This document shows, piece after piece, positions 8,594 through 15,987 of a stretch of DNA of 64,000 nt (the stretch's first letter is position 1; each line of letters starts with the position of its first letter). A program made the position numbers and the translations under genes. Below the pieces are notes generated by a model, which searched no databases, was not told the DNA's origin, and saw only the letters and a program-made list of their open reading frames with translations. This stretch comes from Fermentimonas sp. (GTDB lineage Bacteria; Bacteroidota; Bacteroidia; Bacteroidales; Dysgonomonadaceae), in the NCBI GenBank assembly GCA_015478775.1, contig JADMKP010000010.1, forward strand, positions 48,493 to 112,492, in the 5' to 3' direction.

Positions 8594-9625
8594 ATGAGTA
8601 AAAAGATTTTAGTAACTGGTGGAACCGGATATATTGGTTCGCACACAGTTGTTGAGTTGCAACAAGCAGGCTACGAGGTTGTTATAATAGACAATCTGTC
8701 AAATTCTAACGAAGAAGTATTAGACGGTATTGTTAATATTACCGGCAAACGCCCCATCTTCTTTAATATAGATTGCACAGATATGAATGCACTAACACCC
8801 CTTTTTAGTGAACATGCATTTGTTGGTATCATTCATTTTGCTGCAAGTAAGGCAGTAGGTGAGTCGGTACAAAAACCACTATTATACTACCGTAATAATC
8901 TGGTTTCGCTAATTAACCTTCTTGAGTTAATGCCTCGGCATAATGTAAAAGGAATTGTATTCTCGTCTTCATGCACGGTGTATGGAGAACCGGACAGTAA
9001 CCCTATCGATGAAAATGCACCAATCAAGCCCGCTGCATCACCCTACGGAAACAGTAAGCAGATAAACGAAGAGATAATTAAAGATTTCATTCACTCGGGT
9101 GCAGATGTAAAGAGCATCATACTCCGATATTTCAACCCGATTGGCGCGCACCCCTCGGCCGAGATTGGCGAGCTGCCACTTGGAGTGCCTCAAAACTTGG
9201 TGCCATATATTACTCAAACCGGACTTGGTATAAGAGAGCAATTAAGCGTTTTTGGCGATGATTATGATACTCCCGACGGATCTTGCATCAGAGATTTTAT
9301 TAACGTGGTAGACCTCGCTAAAGCGCATGTTATAGCAATTGAAAGGATGCTTAATGATAAATCAAACGATAAGGTAGAGATATTTAACCTTGGCACCGGC
9401 ATTGGTGTATCGGTATTAGAACTGATTAATCTTTTCGAAAAAGTATCGGGCACTTCTCTCAATTACAAGATAGTTGACAGACGAGAAGGAGATATAGAAA
9501 AGATTTGGGCACAACCCGATAAAGCAAATAACGTGCTCGGTTGGAAAGCAGAAAAAAGCATTGAAGAAACAATGGATTCTGCTTGGAAATGGCAACTTCG
9601 TTTACGCGAAAAAGGCGTAATGTAA
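8594..9625 (+). CDS. galE: UDP-glucose 4-epimerase
   Basis: The 343-residue enzyme has the expected length. It shows the NAD-binding 'GGTGYIGSH' at residues 9-17, the active-site Ser region 'SSSCTVYGEP', the catalytic Tyr and Lys in 'YGNSK' near residue 150, and the substrate-loop signature 'RYFNPIGAHPSAEIGE'. It interconverts UDP-glucose and UDP-galactose in the cytoplasm to supply surface polysaccharides. A TAATTTTG at 8549-8556 could be a -7 box but has no -33 partner at the right distance. It converges with a small winged-helix gene, and an inverted repeat lies between them. Confidence 0.95.
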   Translation: MSKKILVTGGTGYIGSHTVVELQQAGYEVVIIDNLSNSNEEVLDGIVNITGKRPIFFNIDCTDMNALTPLFSEHAFVGIIHFAASKAVGESVQKPLLYYRNNLVSLINLLELMPRHNVKGIVFSSSCTVYGEPDSNPIDENAPIKPAASPYGNSKQINEEIIKDFIHSGADVKSIILRYFNPIGAHPSAEIGELPLGVPQNLVPYITQTGLGIREQLSVFGDDYDTPDGSCIRDFINVVDLAKAHVIAIERMLNDKSNDKVEIFNLGTGIGVSVLELINLFEKVSGTSLNYKIVDRREGDIEKIWAQPDKANNVLGWKAEKSIEETMDSAWKWQLRLREKGVM

Positions 9626-9638
9626 AAAACAGAATTGG

Positions 9639-9684
9639 TGATTTCTATCTTTAGAAGTAATATTCTATTATCAGATAGAAATCA
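9639..9684. terminator. Perfect 12-bp inverted repeat at the galE 3' side
   Basis: The arms TGATTTCTATCT (9639-9650) and AGATAGAAATCA (9673-9684) pair perfectly around a 22-nt loop. The right arm lies inside the last codons of the convergent winged-helix gene. A short T-stretch follows on the plus strand (TCTTTTCC), so it probably serves as a galE terminator. Confidence 0.5.
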
Positions 9685-9869
9685 TCTTTTCCATCTTCAG
9701 TTTTAGTTATTTCAATCTTATCTTCGCGAGCCAGCCAACCTATAGCAGTATATATTTCTTTCTTAGATAAGCCAGTTTCTTCACTCAATTTCTTTGCGGT
9801 CCAACTCTGTTTGTTAGAAAGTAGGTTCCAAATAATACCTGCATTTGTTCCGATGTGTCTTTTTTCCAT
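9651..9869 (-). CDS. Winged helix-turn-helix protein (DUF2582/PF10771-like)
   Basis: A 72-residue protein from the ATG at 9869 ('MEKRHIGTNAGIIWNLL'). The in-frame ATG at 9905 would add a Trp/Lys-rich leader that does not fit the family. The pattern 'IGTNAGIIW...WTAKKLSEETGLSKKEIYTAIGWLAREDKI' covers a complete winged-helix fold and ends with the short wing strand 'FYLIIEYYF'. Members are small stand-alone putative regulators with unknown targets. It has no neighbours within 100 nt on its strand. Confidence 0.8.
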   Translation of the reverse strand: MEKRHIGTNAGIIWNLLSNKQSWTAKKLSEETGLSKKEIYTAIGWLAREDKIEITKTEDGKDDFYLIIEYYF

Positions 9870-10008
9870 ATTTTTATTAGTTTTTGAGCTCCACCACTTA
9901 TACAAAGAAAGTAGGGTAGTAATAAAACGAATCTAATTAACATTTTGTTTTAACAGAGTTGCAAAAAAATTAGATATCGACACAAAAAAAATGGATATAA
10001 CAACAGAA

Positions 10009-10851
10009 TCAGAAATAAGAATAAATGGTAAAATAAAGGTAGATAGCTGGTATAGCTATCAATAAACTATCAATTCTGTCTAGTATGCCCCCATGACCCG
10101 GAATGAGATTGCCAGAGTCTTTAACCGAACTAGTGCGTTTTATGAGAGATTCAAACAGGTCGCCCATGGTTCCAAAAATTGCAATTACAACTGCCGAGCC
10201 AATCCAAAATACAACCGAATACTCTGAATAAAATCTTGCAAATACTAATGAAGCAATTACCGTAAACAATATACCTGCAACAAACCCTTCAACAGTTTTC
10301 TTAGGAGAGATATGTTCCATGAGCTTTCTCTTGCCAAGGAGCGATCCAAAAAAGTAAGCAGCGGTGTCGTTAACCCAAATAAACACAAAAATTGCCAGTA
10401 CCGGCGCATAATGATAACCCACGCCACCCATTTCGCCAGGGAAGAAATACGACATAAACAATAGCAAACTCATTGGCATAGTTACATACATCTGTCCAAA
10501 TCCAGAATATATAATACCATGCAAAATATCTTGTCGTTTAATAAATATTGCCGAGGAAATTAAAATCAGCAAATAAAGCAGCACAGATATCGGCAGTGCA
10601 ATTAGTGATATCTCCTCCAGATATAAAAATACCGAGAAGAATATCACCACTCCCATTACAATGTTGAAGATCTTGCTTATAGCGTGCGAAGTATCCTTCT
10701 CCATCATTCTATAAAACTCAAACAGACTAATACCCAGTATAGTTCCGAATATTGCTACAAATGAGAATCTGCCTCCAAGTACACCTAAAAGGATAAACAG
10801 GATATATAAAGTGCCTGCCACTGCACGCGTACCAATATCTTTTAATTTCAA
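10009..10851 (-). CDS. cdsA: Phosphatidate cytidylyltransferase
   Basis: The 280-residue protein has eight or so predicted membrane helices. The CdsA signature is at its C-terminus: 'SVKDSGNLIPGHGGILDRID' with the family Lys-Asp and the metal-binding Asp of 'LDRIDS'. It makes CDP-diacylglycerol from phosphatidic acid and CTP, the branch point of phospholipid synthesis. The start at 10851 lies 6 nt after the stop of the DUF5606 gene, so the two form one operon. In many Bacteroidota ftsH accompanies these two genes; it is absent here. Confidence 0.93.
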   Translation of the reverse strand: MKLKDIGTRAVAGTLYILFILLGVLGGRFSFVAIFGTILGISLFEFYRMMEKDTSHAISKIFNIVMGVVIFFSVFLYLEEISLIALPISVLLYLLILISSAIFIKRQDILHGIIYSGFGQMYVTMPMSLLLFMSYFFPGEMGGVGYHYAPVLAIFVFIWVNDTAAYFFGSLLGKRKLMEHISPKKTVEGFVAGILFTVIASLVFARFYSEYSVVFWIGSAVVIAIFGTMGDLFESLIKRTSSVKDSGNLIPGHGGILDRIDSLLIAIPAIYLYFTIYSYF

Positions 10852-10857
10852 ACCATG

Positions 10858-11391
10858 TTAATTTTGGTCGTCTATAGTATTATCCTGATTTTCTGTAGTT
10901 ACATCTTCAGAAGTCTTTTCAGAAGTTTCTCCTTCAGAATCTAAAGCTTCTCCTTCAGCATCTAAAGCTTCTCCTTCTGCACCCTCAGTTTCCTCTTCTT
11001 CAACCACTTTTTCAAGGTCGATATTGTTCTCCATCAGAATATTATACCATGATATTATTTTTTTTACATCAGAAGTATATACACTCTCTTTATTATAGTT
11101 GGGGAGCACCTCTTCAAGATAATTGAAATAATCTTTTCCAGATGATTTAGCCCCAAGAGAAACCTTATTGCCGCTTTCTTTTTCTTTAATTGCTTTTAAA
11201 ACATCCCTTAAAGGAGTATCACCCTCGTTGGTGTATATCGATACATCACTTAAAGCAACAACCTTTTCGTGCATATATACAGGAATACGTTTTCCATCAG
11301 TAAGAGATTCAACAACATTCATATTTTTGTTTGTAGAAATTAATTTGTACAAACCCGGTTTACCGGTTACAGATAATATTTTGGTTAGCAT
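10858..11391 (-). CDS. DUF5606 domain protein with acidic repeat tail
   Basis: A 177-residue protein. The first 130 residues match the Bacteroidota DUF5606 family ('GKPGLYKLISTNKNMNVVES', 'IPVYMHEKVVALSDVSIYT', then a helical 'YFNYLEEVLPNYNKESVYTSDVKKIISWYNIL'). The fold resembles a small beta-barrel followed by a helical domain, and its biochemical role is unknown. The tail (about 130-177) is Glu-rich and carries a near-perfect repeat 'AEGEALD', 'AEGEALD', 'SEGET' that also shows as a repeat in the DNA near 10,930-10,980. It is co-transcribed with cdsA. Confidence 0.85.
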   Translation of the reverse strand: MLTKILSVTGKPGLYKLISTNKNMNVVESLTDGKRIPVYMHEKVVALSDVSIYTNEGDTPLRDVLKAIKEKESGNKVSLGAKSSGKDYFNYLEEVLPNYNKESVYTSDVKKIISWYNILMENNIDLEKVVEEEETEGAEGEALDAEGEALDSEGETSEKTSEDVTTENQDNTIDDQN

Positions 11392-11556
11392 ATTTTATTT
11401 TGTTTATTAAATATCATTATATATAAAACTGTGCAAAAGTAATCAGACTATGCTTTATTCGCAACTTTTAAAGAATAATCTATTCTAAATTATTTTTACA
11501 ACCACACTACTTGTTATAATAATTACTACTTTCGTAATCATAACTACGTAAATAGA

Positions 11557-12765
11557 ATGAATATGTTTAACAAAATTGCAATGATAAGTATAGTCGCTTC
11601 ACTCATGCTCTCATGTACCGGAAATCGCACCAATAATAGTGATAATAACGCCAACGGTGGTGATAATGAAGAGGTTGCAGCAACCAATGTAACCCAACTT
11701 ACCGAAGCAAAAAGCGGAGAATTATTTCTTCTCATTGGCACATATACATCAAAAGAAGGTAGCAAGGGAGTATATGTTCACCGTTTCAATACCGAAACGG
11801 GCAGTTCAGATTCCATAAGCATGGTAGAGGCCAATAACCCCTCATACCTAGCTATAAGCCCATCTCAAGATTATGTTTATGCCGTTGGAGAAGATGAAAA
11901 CAGCGGTGTATATTCATTCTCATTCGATAAAAAAAGTGGCACATTAATACCAATAAACTTCCAACCCACACTCAGTTCTGGTCCGTGCTATATTACAATC
12001 GACCCGAGCGGCAAAAACATATACACAGCCAATTATGGCGGTGGAAGCATCTCCTCATTTCAGGTTAATACCGATGGCAGCCTCACGCCAGCAACATCCG
12101 TACTATCGTTCCAAGGATCGGGCCCCGACACAACCCGACAAAAAAGTCCGCATTTACACAGCGTAATGTTTACATCCGCCGGTGATTACTTATTTGCCAC
12201 CGACCTGGGCAGCGATAGGTTATACCGCTTAAGCAGCACAAACTCACCCTTTGAAGGACAACCAAGCATAGACGAAAGAAGCCTAAGAGTATTTGATATG
12301 CCCCCCGGAACCGGTCCAAGGCACTTTGCCTTTCACCCCGATGACGATAAATATCTCTATATATTAGGCGAGCTATCGGGCGAAGTAGCACTATTTGATT
12401 ACGCAAATGGCGACATTTCGCATAAGCAAACAGTAGTTGCCGACAGCGTGGGCGCACGAGGCAGTGCCGATATACACATTACGCCCGATGGACGATTTCT
12501 GTACTCATCAAACCGACTACAAGCCGATGGTATAGCCATATTTGCAATCAACGCCGACGATGGAACACTCGAAAAAGTTGGCTACCAACCCACAGCCCGT
12601 CACCCTCGCAATTTTGTGATCACACCAAACGGCAAATACCTTCTTGTGGCCGGCAGAGACGACAATAAAATTCAGGTTTTCGAAATCAATCAAGATACCG
12701 GATTGCTAACCAATACAAATCAGGATATATTGATTGATAAACCGGTGTGTTTGAAGTTAATATAA
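11557..12765 (+). CDS. Lactonase family lipoprotein (YbhE/Pgl-type seven-bladed propeller)
   Basis: The 402-residue protein begins with a lipoprotein signal: hydrophobic residues 5-18 and the lipobox 'LMLSC' with Cys20. It continues with an Asn/Gly-rich linker. The remaining 345 residues form the lactonase propeller (PF10282): 'LLIGTYTSKEGSKGVYVHRF', 'NPSYLAISPSQDYVYAVGE', 'KSPHLHSVMF', 'GTGPRHFAFHPDDDKYLYI', 'HPRNFVITPNGKYLLVAGRDDN'. The family includes 6-phosphogluconolactonase, but a surface-anchored lipoprotein is unlikely to act on a cytoplasmic intermediate. The substrate is therefore left open. It is a single gene, and its end marks the left border of the accessory island. Confidence 0.85.
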   Translation: MNMFNKIAMISIVASLMLSCTGNRTNNSDNNANGGDNEEVAATNVTQLTEAKSGELFLLIGTYTSKEGSKGVYVHRFNTETGSSDSISMVEANNPSYLAISPSQDYVYAVGEDENSGVYSFSFDKKSGTLIPINFQPTLSSGPCYITIDPSGKNIYTANYGGGSISSFQVNTDGSLTPATSVLSFQGSGPDTTRQKSPHLHSVMFTSAGDYLFATDLGSDRLYRLSSTNSPFEGQPSIDERSLRVFDMPPGTGPRHFAFHPDDDKYLYILGELSGEVALFDYANGDISHKQTVVADSVGARGSADIHITPDGRFLYSSNRLQADGIAIFAINADDGTLEKVGYQPTARHPRNFVITPNGKYLLVAGRDDNKIQVFEINQDTGLLTNTNQDILIDKPVCLKLI

Positions 12766-12852
12766 TCGTATCCTTTCAGCTAATTGAATAAAATAGTCAT
12801 TAGACAAAATATTTAATTCCTGGGGATTATAATCTTTTCATGATCATAGTTT

Positions 12853-13225
12853 TTAACAACAATACAAACTCTCCGAATTCTTTTGCAAAGAAAAAGAAGA
12901 AAAGTAAATCCAGATATGCATATCATCTAAATTCCACACACGGGGTAGGGATATAGATGTTTTTCCGTCTGAACGAACTGCAATCCCCGAAAAACTATCA
13001 ACAAAGTTTTCTTTAGCATTAAAAGCTACAATATTAATCTGGTCGTTATCTTTTGCCGTACCTTTTGAGGTTGCATTTTGCTCGTCCCACGAGAATGTTA
13101 CAGAATTATTTTTATCATCCAACTCAAACATAATATTTGTAGGCAATTGCAAATCGCCCTCTGCAATCTTAATCTTACTATAATCGAGAGTGAAATCAGG
13201 ATATTCACCCACGATAGCTTCACGA
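12853..13225 (-). pseudogene. DUF6266 protein, C-terminal fragment
   Basis: The reverse strand encodes about 120 residues ('AYREAIVGEYPDFTLDYSK', 'NNSVTFSWDEQNA', 'NIVAFNAKENFVDS', 'SISLPRVWNLDDMHIWIYF'). These correspond to the C-terminal half of the DUF6266 family. An intact but diverged member is present at 29,320. The N-terminal half is missing and is replaced by the IS21-type transposase fragment at about 13,226. The DNA is contiguous in frame neither with a start codon nor with the transposase. It is a remnant left by the IS insertion plus a deletion. Confidence 0.75.
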
Positions 13226-13628
13226 TATGCTTGGAGCCTTTAACCCTCATATATTTACGATGAAAGTGTTCCATAAACTGAGTGTAGCTGTATGGATTGA
13301 TTACATTGGCAGCATAATCATTGTAATGATACTGAAACGTGAAACCGGGATGACTGCGAGCTGCATTGATATGCTCTAAATAGAGCATTAAATCATCATG
13401 ACGTGAGACATCAATGGTGGTTTTACTGGTAAAAAGTTCGTTTAATCGGCTCTCATCAAAGTTTAACAGCTCACCAATACTGTAGCCACTTGAGTTAAAC
13501 TGCTTAACGTAAGTATTAACAGTATTACGAGATATACCCAGTATCGCACCAATACCGCGGTTACTAAAACCGTCTTTAAGCAAAACTAAAATTTGTTTTA
13601 TATCCATTGGATCAAGTTTATTTGCCAT
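13226..13628 (-). pseudogene. istA: IS21-type transposase IstA, N-terminal fragment
   Basis: From the ATG at 13628 ('MANKLDPMDIKQILVLLKDG') the reverse strand encodes an IstA N-terminus. It has a helix-turn-helix of the 'SNRGIGAILGISRNTVNTYVKQF' type followed by 'HPGFTFQYHYNDY' and 'FMEHFHRKYMRVKGS'. It stops matching at about 13,226, where the DUF6266 remnant begins. The DDE catalytic core and istB are gone. A TTG at 13652 is another possible start. The IS end lies just upstream at 13,672-13,766. Confidence 0.8.
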
Positions 13629-13671
13629 ATCGTATCCCTTTTTTGGGGACAAGATAACTTGATCTTTTCAA

Positions 13672-13766
13672 AGTGGCACAAATCGAACCGTGAAAAGTGG
13701 CACGGTTTGAACCGAAAACACTGGCACACATAGACCGATATCACTGGCACAAATCAAACCGTTATA
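13672..13766. repeat. IS21-type terminal repeats, four copies of about 24 bp
   Basis: Four copies of a unit reading A(G/C)TGGCACA followed by a CC(G/A)-containing half start at 13672, 13696, 13720 and 13743, a spacing of 24, 24 and 23 bp. IS21 elements carry several transposase-binding repeats at each end, and these lie where the end of the istA fragment should be. The end abuts a truncated lipoprotein gene at 13,771. Confidence 0.75.
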
Positions 13767-13770
13767 TCCA

Positions 13771-13980
13771 CTATTATTTATTACTGGTTGTGAATCTTCT
13801 ATTGATACTTTAAACAATGAAGTAGAAGGAGAAATAGAATTTGAAATAAAAGGGGAGAAAGAAGTAAAAGAAGTAAAAGAAGAGAAAGAAGAAGATCACA
13901 CTAATGGTAATTCAATTGAAGATTGGGAGGTGGATGCTGATTCGACAGTTTATGAGTTGAAGCCGAGTGGGAAGGGGTAG
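13771..13980 (+). pseudogene. Lipoprotein cut by the IS21-type end
   Basis: An open frame with no start codon runs from the IS end to a TAG at 13978. It encodes 'LLFITGCESS' (the last part of a lipoprotein signal with its lipobox Cys), then a Glu/Lys repeat ('KEVKEVKEEKEE') and 'SIEDWEVDADSTVYELKPSGKG'. The initiator and the start of the signal peptide lie beyond the IS boundary, so the IS inserted in, or recombined into, the first few codons. The mature 64-residue part looks complete. Its function is unknown. Confidence 0.65.
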
Positions 13981-14283
13981 TTTAAAAAATAAATATGTAG
14001 TTTGTTTTACACAACCCTTTTAAAGGTGATTTTTATTTCATTCTATTTATATTTTTAGTTAACTTTGGTTTTTTAACAGAATTAAATTTGTTGACTAAAT
14101 AAAGATATAATTAAACATATTTAAAAAACTTTCGTAAACACCCCCGATTTCGTAAGGATATACGAATGTTATAAATCGGGTATATACGAATGTTGTATAT
14201 TCATTGCGTAAATAACACGTTGTAGGCAAGCCAGACGAACAGAATAAATGAAGATTACGAAAGAAATGTATTTTTATTTTTTT
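13981..14283. other. Intergenic region with iterated 13-mer and attC-like half site
   Basis: No gene is seen here. ATATACGAATGTT occurs at 14158-14170 and again at 14182-14194 (24-bp period). At 14215-14232, ACACGTTGTAGGCAAGCC is the reverse complement of sequence resembling the left border of the palindrome at 20,719 (GCCTACAAC). It may be the surviving half of a cassette recombination site. A TAACTTTG at 14060-14067 with TTTC 20 nt upstream is a possible promoter reading toward the vWA gene, though 385 nt away. Confidence 0.45.
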
Positions 14284-14389
14284 GCCAACGCTCAGGAAAA
14301 CAATTTTGCCAACGCACAAATGGCACATTTGGTTTTTCCAACGCACAAGCCAAACGAAAAAACCAAAAGAGCCATTTTTTTGCCAACGC
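14284..14389. repeat. Hairpin repeat element, left copy, with GCCAACGC motifs
   Basis: Imperfect arms at 14318-14337 and 14358-14377 (TGGCACATTTGG against CCAAAAGAGCCA) enclose a loop containing CGCACAAGCCAA. GCCAACGC or CCAACGC occurs four times (14284, 14308, 14338, 14382). The copy at 20,553 has the same loop and the same mispaired CACATTTG/CAAAAGAG core but different outer stem bases. It ends 62 nt before the vWA gene. Confidence 0.7.
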
Positions 14390-14451
14390 ACTGAATAAGA
14401 ATGAATAATTGAAAAGAAGAAAAAAATAGTAAATTTTAAAATTAAATAAAT

Positions 14452-15129
14452 ATGGAAGAAACAGGATTAATTATTGACAAACCGGAAGTGCCAAGAACTT
14501 TTCATCAGTTGGGTATTTTAGTATTAGATGGCAGTGGCTCTATGAGTGCAACTGGAAGACAACAATTAACAAAAGCCCAGGAAGTAGAAATGGGAATAAA
14601 AGAAATGTTCTCTCGATTTGATGCAAGTAGAGTCAAAAACAACTTTTCTTTTTCTTGTATAAAGTTTGACACTTCCTCTACGGTAACATTGCAACCAACA
14701 GCATTCCAAGACCTTGATTATTTTAGTGAAGATTTTAATCCTTTAAACGGAAAAGGTAAAGGAACACACATTTTTGACGCTTTAAATGAAGCGAAAAAAA
14801 TAGCGGAAGATTTTCTTGCAAATGCTCCGGCAGATGGTGTAAAACATAGTGTCGTAATTCTTTTGATGTCTGACGGTTTGTGTTTTCAACCAGAAACAAC
14901 AATTGCTGTTGCGGATAACATAAAACAAAACAATCAAATTGTAATTGCATCAGCATACTTTGCTGAAATAGGGAATAGCGATAGTGAGGCAAATGACACC
15001 AAAAACTTGCTTCAAGCAGTTGCTACAAATCCTGTTTCTTACTATGCAACTGTTTATGACGGGGAAACTTTAAGAAAATTCTTTGAACGTTCTATCAGTC
15101 AATCTTCAGGTATTGGAAAAATAAACTAA
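14452..15129 (+). CDS. von Willebrand factor A protein, TerY-like
   Basis: The 225-residue single-domain protein carries a complete MIDAS: DGSGS at residues 26-30, a Thr in 'GKGTHIFDAL' near 106, and the Asp of 'LLMSDGL' near 141. It has no signal peptide or membrane helix, so it acts in the cytoplasm, probably as a metal-dependent protein-binding scaffold. Small vWA proteins of this kind, next to a PP2C phosphatase and a kinase, form the TerY-P triad described in Ter-associated stress systems. The stop is 7 nt from the PP2C start, and all genes to 20,553 follow without real gaps. The local base composition is lower in GC than the flanking core genes. Confidence 0.88.
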   Translation: MEETGLIIDKPEVPRTFHQLGILVLDGSGSMSATGRQQLTKAQEVEMGIKEMFSRFDASRVKNNFSFSCIKFDTSSTVTLQPTAFQDLDYFSEDFNPLNGKGKGTHIFDALNEAKKIAEDFLANAPADGVKHSVVILLMSDGLCFQPETTIAVADNIKQNNQIVIASAYFAEIGNSDSEANDTKNLLQAVATNPVSYYATVYDGETLRKFFERSISQSSGIGKIN

Positions 15130-15136
15130 TTATTCG

Positions 15137-15976
15137 ATGATTTCAAATTTACTAATCAAGTCAATAAGCCCGAAATTAAAAAATGAGGACTTTATTGAAA
15201 CTGTTATAAATGTCGAACTAAATTTTAAGGCTATCGTTTTAGGCGATGGAATTGGTTCACATTATAAACCTGATGAAGGTTCGGAGTTTTGCGTCAAATC
15301 ATTAAAGAAACATCTTGAAAACTGCAAAAGCCTTAATGGGATAGATTTCAAAGAGTTATTCAAGAAAGTTCATTCCGAACTAAAAGAAAATTTCAGCAAT
15401 ATTGAAGATGATACAATAGATAAAACCCAAGCTTATGGCACAACGTTAATTTGTGCTATTGAACTTGAAGACAAATACATTGTTGCGTATCTTGGAAATG
15501 GCTCTGCGTGGCACATTAGAGGAAACTTTCACACTTTTAGTCCTCAACGATATTTGCCTTGGAACGCAATAAATGTATTGAATCCACATACTGTTGAGGA
15601 AAATGGTAAAGAAGCTCTATACAAATTTATTGCTCTTGAATCCACAGAAAATCAAATTTTACCAAGTGTCATCGAAATAAATAAAGACAATGAACTGTTC
15701 GGGGATATAATAATTATTTCTACTGATGGGCTTTATAGTAACGACCATAATCCAATAGCAAAAGACCGAGAAGGAAATATTTGGATTGCAGGAGAAAGAA
15801 AAATGGAATTGTTATTTAATCGACTTAAAAACTTGATTAACGAAAACAAATTTGAAGAACAAACAATAAATGACAGTATAGATGAATACCTGAAAGAAAT
15901 CAATGAGAGTAAGCTCGTTGATGATGATACAACTTTCGGTATCATTTTCAATAATATTTATCAACAGAAGACGTAA
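15137..15976 (+). CDS. PP2C-family Ser/Thr phosphatase
   Basis: The 279-residue protein keeps the PP2C metal sites. These are 'VLGDGIGSH' with Asp37 and Gly38, 'YGTTLICAIELEDKYIVAYLGNGSAW' (GTT, then a GNG in place of the usual GDS), 'IIISTDGLYS' with Asp197, and a terminal 'DDDTTFGIIF' near 262. The GDS-to-GNG change is unusual. The expected role is to remove phosphate added by the kinase encoded next, or from its target. It is cytoplasmic and is the second gene of the triad, 11 nt before the kinase start. Confidence 0.87.
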   Translation: MISNLLIKSISPKLKNEDFIETVINVELNFKAIVLGDGIGSHYKPDEGSEFCVKSLKKHLENCKSLNGIDFKELFKKVHSELKENFSNIEDDTIDKTQAYGTTLICAIELEDKYIVAYLGNGSAWHIRGNFHTFSPQRYLPWNAINVLNPHTVEENGKEALYKFIALESTENQILPSVIEINKDNELFGDIIIISTDGLYSNDHNPIAKDREGNIWIAGERKMELLFNRLKNLINENKFEEQTINDSIDEYLKEINESKLVDDDTTFGIIFNNIYQQKT

Positions 15977-15987
15977 GAAGATCCGAT

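Noticed and set aside
14095..14391. Reverse-strand ORF of 98 codons
   Set aside because: It runs through the hairpin repeat and the attC-like half site, with no family pattern; it looks like a chance frame in repeat DNA.
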